From NCBI GenBank assembly GCA_023382655.1, contig JAHDWK010000025.1, positions 39,101 through 103,100 on the forward strand: a stretch of 64,000 bases of DNA, read 5' to 3'. Positions within the stretch are counted from its first letter, which is position 1. Each line of letters starts with the position of its first letter. Origin of the DNA: Anaerolineae bacterium. Lineage in GTDB: Bacteria > Chloroflexota > Anaerolineae > Promineifilales > Promineifilaceae. The position numbers and the translations under genes are program-made. Under the pieces are notes generated by a model. The model did no database searches. It was not told where the DNA came from and saw only the letters and a program-made list of their open reading frames with translations. Below are positions 58,901-64,000 of this stretch, piece after piece.

Positions 58901-60950
58901 GGAAACCGAGTTCCGCTATGCCACGCATGGGCCAGACCTGATCGCCCGTGTGCCGACATTAACCAGCGTGCAGGGGCAGACAGCTTATATCCAGACCATT
59001 GTGGGGAATCGTGGTAGTGAAATAGCTGGGGCCAGCACGGCCGTCCTGTATGATGGCGACCCGGCTGCCGGGGTGGCCATCGCTACCTTTGCCGTTCCCG
59101 CACTGTCCAGTGGGGCATCATATGAAGTGACCGTCCCCTGGGTTATTGCTGGTCGGGCCGGCAGCAACTTGTTGGCGTTGGTTGTTGATGTGCATGATGT
59201 GGTGGATGAGACGAATGAAACCAACAATGAAGCTACCGGTGCTGTTGAAGTTGGGCCATTGAGTCACGTACTTACCAGTGATCAAAGCGTGTACTATCGC
59301 AGTGACACGGCCGTCTTCACCGCTGAACTGAAAAATCTGGATGCGACGGCTACATTGACAAACCTGGTATTGGAAACGGCCGTGTACCGCCTGAACGGTA
59401 CCATGACCGAGACACTGCTGTTTACCCATACTCAATCCTTGCTTGATCTGGCCCCTGGGCAGGTACGTCAGGAAGTGGTCAACTGGGTTATTGCCCCCGA
59501 CGTGGCTGACTATGATATGTCCTTCCTGGTGCAACAACGTGTGGCGATCGCAACTAATGCCCAACCAATCCAGACGCTGGCCGCCAGTGTAGCGCCCATT
59601 CTGGTTACTATATCCGTCGAACCAGAGTTACACAGTCACTACCCGTTCTATAACCAGACACCAACCATCTCGTTGGCGGCGTCAGATGCAGCCGCTATCT
59701 ACTACCAGTGGGATAATGAGCCATTGCTCCTATATGGCGTACCGTTCCCTGGCAGCGAAGGTGAACGGCTGGTCCGTGCCCAACCCCAGCGGGACGGCAT
59801 TCAGGTAGGCCCGGCTGTGGAACGAGCCATCATCGTAGACACCGTGCCGCCGCAAACGGCCGTGGCGCTAGACCCGCCTTTGCCCAATGGCAGCAACGAC
59901 TGGTATACCTCCGACATCACCATCACCCTGTCAGCCACCGACGTGGGTGTGGGCGTCATAGAAACAGAAGTCAGCCCTGATGGTCTCAGTTGGAGCGGAT
60001 ACGGTGCGCCCATTGTCTTCTCAAGCGAAGGGGAGTTCACCCTCTACTTCCGCTCGATTGATCTGGCAGGTAACGTGGAAACAGCGCAGACAATTGACTT
60101 CAAGATAGATAAAACGCCGCCAACGGTGGTACACAACGGCCCATTCACAATGGCGTCTAATGAGACAATTACTCTTGATGGCACGGCCTCGGTTGATACC
60201 CTCTCCGGTTTGCAAAGCACAGCCTGGGACACAGACGGCGACGGTCAGTATGATGATGGGGATCCCGTTTCCTTCTCGTGGCCGGGTGGCACAGGCCCGT
60301 ATACCGTTTCCCTGGCTGCGGTGGATGAAGCCGGAAATGTAAGCACGGCAGATACAACAGTCACGCTAACAGATACACCGGTTGCTTGCGACCTTTACCC
60401 AATTGCGTTGCACACCTCTTCATTGGAAGGGGTGGCCGTAGGTGACGTGATCGAAGATATCTACAACGGCTCTCAACCGGGCAATTTCGGGTGGCTGACC
60501 TGGGACGGTAATAATAGTGTACCTGCCCTGGTAGCCAGCTTAACCCCACCTGGTAACAGTTATCTCTACATCAACCCGAATGATCCCAACGATCACCTGA
60601 TTTCTGTGGGCGATTGGGTGCAGGGTCGGCCCGGTGTGGCCAAATCTCGCCAAATAGTGGATGCGCTGGATGTTCTTGTGAAAACGGAAGGCCTGAACAT
60701 TATCGTACCGGTGTGGGATGAGGTCAGTAACAATGGCGCTAACACTGTTTACCGCGTGGTAGACTTTGCAATTGTTCATCTGACTGACTACCATTTACCC
60801 GGTCAGAACAGCATCTCAGCCCGCTTTTTGGGATACGCCAACGGGTGTGGGAATGCAGTAACGGCCGTTCCTGGTCATACGATGGGGCTCGCTCAAGACA
60901 TTTCGATTTCTCTAAGAGAAGGGATGCTTATGCCTAAACAGGCCAAATAA
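46977..60950 (+). CDS. Giant exported multidomain protein: PLC-like, seven beta repeats, VWA, Ig/MG2-like modules
   Basis: 4,657 residues. The ATG at 46977 has AGGAGG six bases upstream and is preferred to 46914. Signal peptide at residues 1-35. Domains: zinc-phospholipase-C / S1-P1-like, ~36-360 (THQELNDLGA, GHVAHFVGDMAQPDHVH); a glutamine-amidotransferase-like fold, ~660-860 (PLLVIPTGGLYG, GGTIIVFDQ); Ig-like modules to ~1,530; seven ~190-residue beta repeats, ~1,535-2,865, each with YGITYT..YVGSNG, NNAIYAFWDDLYP and HCC..PETFQIILDG; a VWA domain, ~2,876-3,058, with MIDAS residues in DRSGSM, STAIGEG and LLSDGQ; many Ig or MG2-like modules (YLPGETV, YEPGETI) to ~4,200; OmpL47-like and PKD-like domains; and a C-terminal domain (VGDWVQGRPGVAKSR) of unknown type. 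No sortase signal. Function unknown; adhesion or a large surface assembly is likely. Confidence 0.92.
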   Translation: MVTRLFRSHFLRLFFFAVFLSLFLSQSAPPVAAYETGTHQELNDLGAQLVRATDGEMLYREIYEDAYITQLRQGAVDEDDFPRFFNHFFQPASRLGLPEIFGSGNHTDAVTWARNSNNNLTWTGAIDSYDYTNAAKLQAYLRLGHVAHFVGDMAQPDHVHLEPHGPNESGRYEPWVVTNWPRLAPNIANRTPFQANRMEEFLEHMAGITYNSSSFEGGALYDAAGDPLPVNPALPFHQMFIARYSTWGINQWELYNRNADGSRGTHLGNWDNDYGHEDNFWETRAETGAGDAGFYYVEDIVRGIPVVYAPRTGVVRPNPNQEPLGFFYATELLPLAVDHIAGLYQHYFDIVNHPPYVASVKVTQAGRCIYEQHWEDHTSNNRLNNRTLEDDCNTPEEERWVNAEDGEVQVEITFGPTLNLPDSGEVHEPIDEQSIQVNIGGQPVTQQSFDETEAKWIGTFTPPTDGSIDGEQTIEITASDQHNHYSQGRDPGDELDANPDSPARAGSAEPYAWQGYTPGPDENHKIKIDTQGPEIRVRYRTVGSRCEPRYEIRAEVQDQGSGDGRSGLLRVTASPGGTFNPASDPQTVQMGSIGVGQSMEWQVEAEDKAGNIESKAANQPGPSRPPGCDHSDDNYSAASPQAQVGSVLTIDDESPRVAVLSNGFAPDSSGFINALREPNILVEPDFSPDIVEEYPLLVIPTGGLYGLENSAFFRATLEEYANRGGTIIVFDQQHGDDYGVLPGGGLEGYGWAEDNSCTLSSLYIRNYDQIVSGFNDAILNSNVDGYFTSLPENSDVLLHRSKNGQPAMVRYTYGAGTVIATTAYDDWGVTNWQTTADAYILNRDLLAWAVDPALLPEFDPGAPLALPVQITNNSAVAATAVKLTLLAPGKQIISEEIQPLSLDGGLTVSVTFNATAAQPLGIWRVDYTLLADNDRVIQERQPGERFVVKDPHPLSAPVKEVAFSVNAPTEDFISGSAGEFTFTVFNHSTVSRTLQVRYGLPHHTWETGDRATYGNFSDLSQTVVVAPNSSAQFIHVFPMRTNDRLFAYLYEGGSLKDQTWFQTRKAVAVATTTLTMGQAEYGRDQSVAINANVTNQAGGHANYTLNLKVTAPDNTTVFTDTRSLSVAPGATATEPFAFILPTHVPNGTFRVKADLFQGNAQVNGSISGFALPTTPARFTVSLPDALPASGSDPLQITVNNPHPYLPITGTLAVAVSAPDGLTMTLGTQPYALAAGQSATLDYDLTGLPASFGAYTFAFVSQDQYSGKTWEHTADVALAPGIVFNQRTYRVRDTLGISVTLRNDGAFGVTPQVTLAVPDLSFSEAQAIPLAAGQTAVLTYTFPLPATFSPNFHAVNLAVEAGTVISQTGSFFVPPSRVIATMDQLVYAVGESPVVTLNNSGGVDGPVTGTLQLIDQYGISLTQHLVDVNVLAGQTTPISLTIPSGAISGPYLLTFKGQNTDTAAGVNFQRSLDVSGVAASIQVHTAQPAYFSDEEITTLADLFMSSGALTDGDLNLRICSANLDGGGDTLPTSRLNYTSQTVPFNWIDIASGGALVARGSNTSTLVNLGFTFEFYGNSYSQVYVSSEGYVSFGSGSSTSTNGAIPSVSTPNNAIYALWDDLYPIGGSYGSIYAQQIDASRFVIQWQQVAHCCSTSSPETFQVILDGSDDSITMQYLDVSSTGSATVGVENFYGSAGVQVAYNQSDVIYDGLALRFATTQIAVEEVNYQSTAVPINWVDIASGGSVVAQGDNTSTLVDIGFPFQFYGITYTQMYVGSNGLISFGAGYSHSANTAVPSPSTPNNAIYAFWDDLYPVGGAYGNVYVAQVDATRTAVQWQNVGRCCSTVNPETFQVILDGSDYSVTLQYLDMSSTGSATVGVENSNGTEAVQILYNQAGVIDDDMAFKLTPAILTVPDVNYSSTAVAYNWQDIASGGTVVALGDNTYTQVDLGFPFQFYGITYTQMYVGSNGYVTFDGAFTDPFNTAIPDPNYPNNAIYAFWDDLYPVGGDYGAIYTQYISPTRYIVQWQGVTHCCDQGQPETFQIILDGADHSVTLQYQNVTDTSDATIGVENGAGTHAIPISVFQTGIITDNLALRLAPAVVLEPQVVYTNTAVAFDWHDVSATGTIVAEGLDVYSVVDIGFPFQFYGITYTQMYVGGHGYVTFGDGYTQYSSHPIPDTAPPNNAIYAFWDDMYPNGGMYGNVYTEQISPTLHVIQWQEVSHCCSTGQPETFQIILDGSDNTVTLQYLEISNPYNAVVGTENASGTTATFLAYGDPTIITNTMAYKFSPIAAMVEVASYLTSTVPFDWQNAGPEPGTGIFQGSNTYTEVDLGFPFQFYGITYTHMYIGSNGFVSFEDGYTNSANHALPNTSTPNNAIYALWDSLYPIGGAYGQIYTRQISPTQYVVQWEGAMHCCSTLYPETFQIILDGVDHSVTLQYEDVTLTNSATAGVENRLGTRATQIAYNQSGIINDNTAFRLTPDTQYVQISSYLATAIPLSWEDVAPEAGTGILIGSNTYTEVDLGFPFQFYGITYTHMYIGSNGFVSFEDGYTNSANHALPNTSTPNNAIYALWDSLYPIGGAYGQIYTRQISPTQYVVQWEGAMHCCSTLYPETFQIILDGVDHSVTLQYEDVTLTNSATVGVEEKFGIRATQLAYNQSGVINDGTAFRLTPLTQTVSQTSYITATVPLTWENIAPEVGTEVVAVGTNTFSQLSLGFPFRFYGNVYTDIYVGSNGYVTFGGGATSNANTAVPHYLVPNNAIFGLWDYLNPSGGTNGQIYARQVSSTQYVLQWERVTHCCSGTSPETFQIILDGADDTITLQYEDVSLTNSASVGVENEFGTRGLQLAFNQSGVIIDGLALQLTPEEEEIPPPPICDPTIPQPIDLMLVIDRSGSMAGQPIVDAKAAANAFVDFLDLGVDRVGLASFATSASLNHPLTQDGAAVQSAVNSLVASGSTAIGEGVAVAHTQLMNNATPGVTPVIVLLSDGQNNAGRDPFTAANAAKADGIKIVTIGLGSGADAPLMRAMASTEDDYHFAPASSDLQDIFASIANSICRSPLPYDASCGGFVLWETTLPVTVTTTLSVTELVEPLNVSGRLNLDGRVFAQTGQPLSQDVYPFYLHDRNTALTLETDRKFYHPDEAIHVTGQVTNTSLLTVTSDLRVWAEDALLLNTPLTLGPGQGYTYMTTFTDTANLDDPNLNFIAGFNGISVYKLVIVDDPQLAASLDAPDVVGRAPFQTSLTITNTGSIPATIDAAITGVVSDTVTLLPGKVIRLEGFLSIAQDTAVTAPIQGDLNQILSKQVIFGEAAALAFTPEPVYPVGPVDVPYLITNTGLLAVSFDVDITLRDAAENVVQMLTLPVDLPVGENVADVLPFGSLPAGDYVLEYNTFFASGTEPFSVVAKEDADLSAAAGIAQGPTVPVTATVTNTGYTSFSGQVQLATSFFEANVPVANLAVGQQVNLPMPVDTAAAAAGDYPATLTLFNLAGTLVDSDVVTLTVVAPDLVLVSLPENLTLPVSTTVTMTFGVQNQGGAAGDGLLGLAFSDVVDEEQLIWLPPGDAGTVDFSFFVPPDLEAKTYPASYTFNGQPGILLLTVEGIDIGVTPSLDRPGYYEGETAVLTLHIQERADRFTPPLYALVRFNEYTAVQPFNLTPSGSADVAFDVPVSFLGDEKVFYGIYNLATDRSIHLNTIYLPQLYPDVTVLTDKQVYLPGETVVATVVTTATGQLDAVAPNFAGIVPLPGVNTVFTFTLPTSMARGTYTIDSIPRNCQCVNEDQTLRTPFDVAAPEVRITDAYLDKAHYEPGETIQLDLVIASDQAVTTRLQTWIQRPDGVMTAGPEQTLDLAASPANLATTLLTLDSDQAGMHQVIYRLADAADTAVTHGQGAERFDVGRALVVAVRTDKTEYEAATEPVIATVMFFATVPLSGDLALHVDGVAVHQQGVTLAAGFQEMTFTLPGGYGRDTHILRATLTENNLDSWRETEFRYATHGPDLIARVPTLTSVQGQTAYIQTIVGNRGSEIAGASTAVLYDGDPAAGVAIATFAVPALSSGASYEVTVPWVIAGRAGSNLLALVVDVHDVVDETNETNNEATGAVEVGPLSHVLTSDQSVYYRSDTAVFTAELKNLDATATLTNLVLETAVYRLNGTMTETLLFTHTQSLLDLAPGQVRQEVVNWVIAPDVADYDMSFLVQQRVAIATNAQPIQTLAASVAPILVTISVEPELHSHYPFYNQTPTISLAASDAAAIYYQWDNEPLLLYGVPFPGSEGERLVRAQPQRDGIQVGPAVERAIIVDTVPPQTAVALDPPLPNGSNDWYTSDITITLSATDVGVGVIETEVSPDGLSWSGYGAPIVFSSEGEFTLYFRSIDLAGNVETAQTIDFKIDKTPPTVVHNGPFTMASNETITLDGTASVDTLSGLQSTAWDTDGDGQYDDGDPVSFSWPGGTGPYTVSLAAVDEAGNVSTADTTVTLTDTPVACDLYPIALHTSSLEGVAVGDVIEDIYNGSQPGNFGWLTWDGNNSVPALVASLTPPGNSYLYINPNDPNDHLISVGDWVQGRPGVAKSRQIVDALDVLVKTEGLNIIVPVWDEVSNNGANTVYRVVDFAIVHLTDYHLPGQNSISARFLGYANGCGNAVTAVPGHTMGLAQDISISLREGMLMPKQAK
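53934..54312 (+). repeat. Copy 1 of a 379-bp perfect direct repeat (in repeat unit 5)
   Basis: Identical base by base to 54507-54885 (offset 573). The match begins after a mismatch at 53933 and ends with a C/T difference at 54313/54886. Other unit pairs are clearly diverged. Confidence 0.95.
54507..54885 (+). repeat. Copy 2 of the 379-bp perfect direct repeat (in repeat unit 6)
   Basis: Identical to 53934-54312. This segment covers the middle of the domain from the SNTYTEVDLGFPFQF region to LTNSAT. The flanks in units 5 and 6 differ, which points to local gene conversion or a recent unequal crossover. Confidence 0.95.
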
Positions 60951-60997
60951 TTCAGGAGTTACTTGATAGCAAGTGAGCGGCCCGAAACAAGTTAGGA

Positions 60998-61041
60998 GAG
61001 TAGAGGCTTTAGTCAGCGCATAGGGGCTGAAGCCTCTACTC
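60998..61041. repeat. 12-bp hairpin after the giant gene
   Basis: GAGTAGAGGCTT (60998-61009) is perfectly complementary to 61030-61041 with a 20-base loop. It lies between the giant gene and the convergent ATP-grasp gene. It has no T run. The arms resemble a GTAGAGGCTTTAG-type dispersed repeat. A transcription-ending role is possible in either direction. Confidence 0.7.
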
Positions 61042-61128
61042 CAGAAATTACTGTGTTATCTCTGCGTTGCAGTGTGGTGACTCACTAACTGGCTACCAGT
61101 AATGTGTTGTCCAATTGGCGTGATCAGC

Positions 61129-62328
61129 TTAGGTGGGCGCTGTATCGAGTGGCGGCGCATAAGCCAGAAAATCGTAGGCAAATCGCTGGCTATATTCCGC
61201 AATCAGCGCCTCTACCCGCGCCTGACTTGCGGAGGCCACAATCAGCCCGGCGTGTTGTTGTTTATGCACCCGGTACACAACCTCTGTAGCCTGATACCCG
61301 GAGAGATCCGGCCATTCCTGTTGCGCCAGGCAAATAAGCACACCGGCGTAATTACCGGCATCCGGCGGCGCGGCATACGCTTCGCCCCTTACCTGCGCCA
61401 CTTCCATTTTGGCCCACTCAGCCCATAAATTCACACCGCCGGCCGCTTCCACCATCTGTTCGATATTGGCCCCGCCCACGCGCGCGGCCGTTTCCAGGAA
61501 GTAAAATTCGCCATCCGCCCCTTTAATAAATTCGGTGTGGGAGACGCCGCTCACCATGCCCAACGCCTTCAGTAGTTTAGCGTTAAAGAACAGCAGCTCT
61601 TTGGCATCTTTGTCACGACGGGACATGGTGCGGGTGACAAATACGCCGCCATCGTGGGCTACATGGATAGGCGGACGGCCGTAAACATGCGCCAGGGCAA
61701 ATTCCACCTTCCCCTGCCACATGATGGCGTCCACATGAAACACATCCCCCACCACGAACTGCTCCAGCAAGAAGTAAGATTGCTGGTCACCCAACTCATT
61801 CAGCCAGCGCCACACTTCATCCGCATGGTTAACCCGCTTAATACCCATGGCGCCTGCTTCCTGGCGCGGTTTCAGCAACCAGGGCGGTGACACCCGGTTC
61901 ATCCACTCCGACAGCCGGGTATAGTTAAAAACAGATGTAAATTCCGGCACACGGAACCCTTCGGCACGCGCTTTGAGCCGCATCGCCAGTTTATCCCGAA
62001 AATGGCGTGTCACTGTTTCGCCCAGGCCCGCTACGCGGAAATGTTCGCGCAGCAAAGCGGCTGTGGGCACGTCATAATCATCTAGCGGCACAATGCGGTC
62101 AATCGCCTCCGAACGCATCAGGTAGCCGATGGCATAAATAATGTCTGGCTGGGTGGAAAGCAGCGGCATGTAAAAAATCTCATCTATGTCCTGGCGTGGC
62201 CAGGGGTCATCCCGCAGCTTTTCGCGCGTCACCAACAACACCCGGCAGCCTAACTGTTTGGCCGCCGTTAAAAAAGTTGCGCCCTTGCAATAGCTGGCCA
62301 GGCATAAGATGGTTATTTGTTGATCCAT
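61129..62328 (-). CDS. ATP-grasp ligase of unknown substrate
   Basis: 399 residues. N-terminal pre-ATP-grasp domain (ILCLASYCKGATFLTAAKQL), then FRDKLAMRLKARAEGFRVPEF, WLLKPRQEAGAMGI with the ATP-binding Lys, YFLLEQFVVGDVFHVDAI, and a metal-binding part FYFLETAARVGGANI that replaces the usual Asn-x-Arg by Thr-Ala-Ala-Arg. C-terminal ~90 residues form an extra domain. Relatives join a carboxylate to an amine or thiol (carboxylate-amine ligases). The neighbouring gene gives no clue to substrates. The ATG at 62328 follows a GGAACCAC sequence with weak ribosome-site character. Confidence 0.85.
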   Translation of the reverse strand: MDQQITILCLASYCKGATFLTAAKQLGCRVLLVTREKLRDDPWPRQDIDEIFYMPLLSTQPDIIYAIGYLMRSEAIDRIVPLDDYDVPTAALLREHFRVAGLGETVTRHFRDKLAMRLKARAEGFRVPEFTSVFNYTRLSEWMNRVSPPWLLKPRQEAGAMGIKRVNHADEVWRWLNELGDQQSYFLLEQFVVGDVFHVDAIMWQGKVEFALAHVYGRPPIHVAHDGGVFVTRTMSRRDKDAKELLFFNAKLLKALGMVSGVSHTEFIKGADGEFYFLETAARVGGANIEQMVEAAGGVNLWAEWAKMEVAQVRGEAYAAPPDAGNYAGVLICLAQQEWPDLSGYQATEVVYRVHKQQHAGLIVASASQARVEALIAEYSQRFAYDFLAYAPPLDTAPT

Positions 62329-62378
62329 GTGGTTCCCTTAAAAAGATGAGGAAGTAGAGATGGGCGATGGTGTATTCA

Positions 62379-63323
62379 TTAGCGCAAGTAGACGGCGGCA
62401 AAACAAATAGCCATAGTAAACAAGATCATGGCGATCAGTAGAATAATCACCAACCAATCGGGTTGCTGGCGTGGTTGTGGCTGAGGGGGCCTGGCGCGCG
62501 CCGGTTTGGGCCGGGAGGCCGCATCACCAACGAGGTCATAAGGAGAAACGGCCGTCACCACGCCCCCTTCTTCCTCTTCGTTTTCTGGCTGTATAGTGGC
62601 TGCGTGTGGCTGGGGTACGGCCGTGACCAGTTCATCTTCGTCATCGGGAATATCAATCTCTGGGGCAGATGTCCATTGCGCCAGTATATCCGGCGTCAAT
62701 TCCACCTCTTCCTCACTCTCCATCAGTGCCGACAAATACGACACAAGTTCGTCATTTAGGGGCACGGCCGTTGCCGATTGCGCCGCTAATACCGGCACTT
62801 CCTCATCTGGCTCCTCAGCCTTTTCACTGGCTTGTAACTCCGGCGGCGCGATCTTTTGTACCCAGATCGGCATGTCGGTAGACGCCTGTCTGGATACATC
62901 GGCCCGGCGCTTGATACCGGCCAATGCCGCTGAAAAAGCGGCCTGATCTTCCACCAATTCACTCAAATCAACGGCTAACGGATCAGTTTTTCTCTCCGCC
63001 ACACCCGTGCTGAGGACTTCGGCATCACGCGCCAGCAGATAATACTCCGCCCGGCGTGGGTCAAAGGTCAAATGACCACCCAAACGCACCTCCATCTGCT
63101 CACGCAGCGCGATTTTCTCCGCTTCACGCTGTACCAATTTGCACCGCAGACGATGACCTTTTTGTTCTAAATCGAAGGTAGTGAAGGGGGGACGGCCGTT
63201 CACGATCTCTCCCCCGCTTTCCAGGTTTCTAACCACGCCCATCACAAACACCAACCCTAATGGCAGTTCGGCCGGTAGTTGCAATGCTAACCGATGATTC
63301 AACTGACTGACTGATATGTCCAT
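62379..63323 (-). CDS. Tail-anchored protein with acidic linker, unknown function
   Basis: 314 residues. Residues 1-110 look like a folded beta domain (LALQLPAELPLGLVFVMGVV, FTTFDLEQKGHRLRCKLV). A long acidic, Pro-rich linker follows (EKAEEPDEEVPVL, ENEEEEGGVV), then a basic stretch (RPKPARARPPQPQPRQQ) and one C-terminal membrane segment (WLVIILLIAMILFTMAICFAAVYL). This predicts a cytosolic protein held at the membrane by its tail, topologically like the 99-residue protein at 39826-40125. No family recognised. Confidence 0.75.
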   Translation of the reverse strand: MDISVSQLNHRLALQLPAELPLGLVFVMGVVRNLESGGEIVNGRPPFTTFDLEQKGHRLRCKLVQREAEKIALREQMEVRLGGHLTFDPRRAEYYLLARDAEVLSTGVAERKTDPLAVDLSELVEDQAAFSAALAGIKRRADVSRQASTDMPIWVQKIAPPELQASEKAEEPDEEVPVLAAQSATAVPLNDELVSYLSALMESEEEVELTPDILAQWTSAPEIDIPDDEDELVTAVPQPHAATIQPENEEEEGGVVTAVSPYDLVGDAASRPKPARARPPQPQPRQQPDWLVIILLIAMILFTMAICFAAVYLR

Positions 63324-63401
63324 AAGTTCTTACTCCACGAGGCTGTCAGCAACGAACATATATGACCGCCGATTATACCCTAAAATTTAGCCAGCTATTA
63401 T

Positions 63402-63429
63402 TTGACGAAAAAATCGCAGATGTTATACT
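63402..63429 (+). promoter_or_regulatory. Promoter of the tRNA-tuf cluster
   Basis: TTGACG (63402-63407), 16 bases, TATACT (63424-63429). One mismatch in each hexamer. The first tRNA begins 65 bases after the -10 element. It likely drives tRNA-Thr, tRNA-Tyr, tRNA-Thr and tuf together. Confidence 0.8.
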
Positions 63430-63494
63430 TACCCCTCGCCTGGGCTTGCTCATAATTTAAGTTGTCTATCTTTAACAACAATCAGGCTTCTATT

Positions 63495-63567
63495 GCCGAC
63501 GTAGCTCAATTGGTAGAGCAATGCTCTTGTAAAGCATAGGTTATGGGTTCAAGTCCCATCGTCGGCT
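63495..63567 (+). tRNA. tRNA-Thr (anticodon TGT)
   Basis: Acceptor GCCGACG pairs with CGTCGGC, the anticodon loop CTTGTAA gives TGT, and the T arm has GGTTCAAGT. CCA is not encoded. Confidence 0.95.
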
Positions 63568-63586
63568 CCTGATTAGATCATTGCAA

Positions 63587-63669
63587 GGGTCAGTGTCCCG
63601 AGTGGCAAAGGGGGCGGACTGTAAATCCGCTGGCAGTAGCCTTCGTAGGTTCGAGTCCTACCTGGCCCA
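63587..63669 (+). tRNA. tRNA-Tyr (anticodon GTA)
   Basis: Class II tRNA: acceptor GGGTCAG pairs with CTGGCCC, loop CTGTAAA gives anticodon GTA, long variable arm, T arm TTCGAGT. Discriminator A at 63669. Confidence 0.95.
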
Positions 63670-63722
63670 CTAACTCAATACAATTAACAACAGCACCATT
63701 GAGTTGCCCATCAAGTCTAATT

Positions 63723-63795
63723 GCCCACGTAGCTCAGCAGGCAGAGCACATTCTTGGTAAGAATGAGGTCATGGGTTCAAATCCCATCGTGGGCT
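63723..63795 (+). tRNA. tRNA-Thr (anticodon GGT)
   Basis: Acceptor GCCCACG pairs with CGTGGGC, loop TTGGTAA gives anticodon GGT, T arm TTCAAAT. With the tRNA-Thr(TGT) and tRNA-Tyr it forms the usual bacterial cluster before tuf; a tRNA-Gly often found there is missing. Confidence 0.95.
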
Positions 63796-63945
63796 TTTGT
63801 CCTGTTTACCTGAACATTGTCACCAGGTAATCGGGCATTGTTTTGGTAACAGATTAAGTAAGTTGGTCGTGTATCTTACAGGAGCATACGCCCCTTAAAT
63901 ACACCGAGTCATCTCAATATTTTCAAAGATAAGGATTTGTAAACG

Positions 63946-64000
63946 ATGGCAAAAGAAAAATTTGTACGGGGAAAACCTCACTGCAATATCGGGACAATCG
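63946..64000 (+). CDS. tuf: Elongation factor Tu, N-terminal fragment (cut by window end)
   Basis: The first 18 residues, MAKEKFVRGKPHCNIGTI, are the standard EF-Tu start, leading into the GTP-binding GHVDHGKT that would lie just outside the window. EF-Tu delivers aminoacyl-tRNA to the ribosome. AAGGAT lies about ten bases before the ATG at 63946. A 150-base leader separates it from the last tRNA and includes a 7-bp hairpin (63806-63830, TTACCTG with CAGGTAA). Confidence 0.95.
   Translation, partial: MAKEKFVRGKPHCNIGTI

Larger units (their letters stand above)
1..64000. repeat. Dispersed palindromic octamer ACGGCCGT, about 130 copies
   Basis: Hand count of exact ACGGCCGT gives about 130, one per ~490 bp. 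Examples: 323, 3738, 9780, 13221, 24224, 41891 and 59371 (approximate starts). At the composition of this window one or two would be expected. Most copies are in genes, usually read as Thr-Ala-Val or as x-Gly-Arg, less often as Arg-Pro, but they also occur in spacers, in promoters and in a terminator. The pattern resembles HIP1 of cyanobacteria (a different octamer). Confidence 0.9.

Overview
The window looks like chromosomal DNA of a Chloroflexota bacterium, most likely Anaerolineae/Ardenticatenia-like. This is an inference, because no rRNA gene is present. Supporting signs are the Thr/Pro-rich 'TPTPTE' linkers on exported proteins, a fused PurS-PurL-PurQ enzyme inside a long purine gene cluster, a monofunctional BirA without a DNA-binding domain, and a tRNA-Thr/Tyr/Thr cluster directly before tuf. 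Genes are densely packed and mostly housekeeping. No prophage, insertion sequence or CRISPR array was seen.

Layout. 1-9.5 kb: 3' part of mutY, a lipoprotein, tRNA-Leu(GAG), a MEMO-family protein, an M1-type metallopeptidase lipoprotein, an MscS-type membrane protein, an FHA-domain membrane protein and an S9 peptidase. 9.7-21.5 kb, all on the minus strand: purL(SQ), purC, an esterase, purE, a small unknown gene, a Ca2+/Na+-type antiporter, purK, purF and purD. 21.7-35.5 kb: hydrolase, degenerate Nudix protein, greA, degV, prfA, maoC-like gene, class A PBP, HAD phosphatase, response regulator, HdeD-like protein, a proline-racemase-family enzyme with the dehydratase Cys/Thr pair, dihaem cytochrome c and an APH-like kinase. 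35.5-41 kb (minus): birA, small membrane protein, creatininase-family amidohydrolase, prmC, tsaC, SH3-domain protein and glycosyltransferase. 41.2-45.5 kb (plus): S1-domain protein, ftsK/spoIIIE and era from one strong promoter. 45.6-61 kb: a Tat-exported protein and then one giant exported protein of about 4,660 residues. 61-64 kb: ATP-grasp enzyme, tail-anchored protein, three tRNAs and the start of tuf.

Two genome-wide sequence systems overlie the genes. (1) The palindromic octamer ACGGCCGT occurs about 130 times by hand count, against one or two expected. It lies in genes and spacers alike, in the style of the cyanobacterial HIP1 element. (2) At least a dozen genes end in short tandem arrays of 7- or 8-nt units in which the gene's own stop codon (TGA, TAA or TAG) is the first three bases of the first unit. 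The array is usually followed by reverse-complement units, so the transcript could fold into a hairpin. Unit sequence differs from array to array, but the architecture is constant. The same kinds of arrays occur in frame inside purL, two of them at the PurS/PurS and PurL/PurQ domain boundaries. These stop-anchored arrays are the best candidate here for something not yet described.

The other notable object is the giant protein. It has a zinc-phospholipase-C-like N-terminus, seven ~190-residue beta repeats each with a conserved Cys-Cys pair, a von Willebrand A domain with intact MIDAS residues, and a long series of Ig/MG2-like modules. Two adjacent repeats share 379 identical base pairs, a sign of recent duplication or gene conversion.
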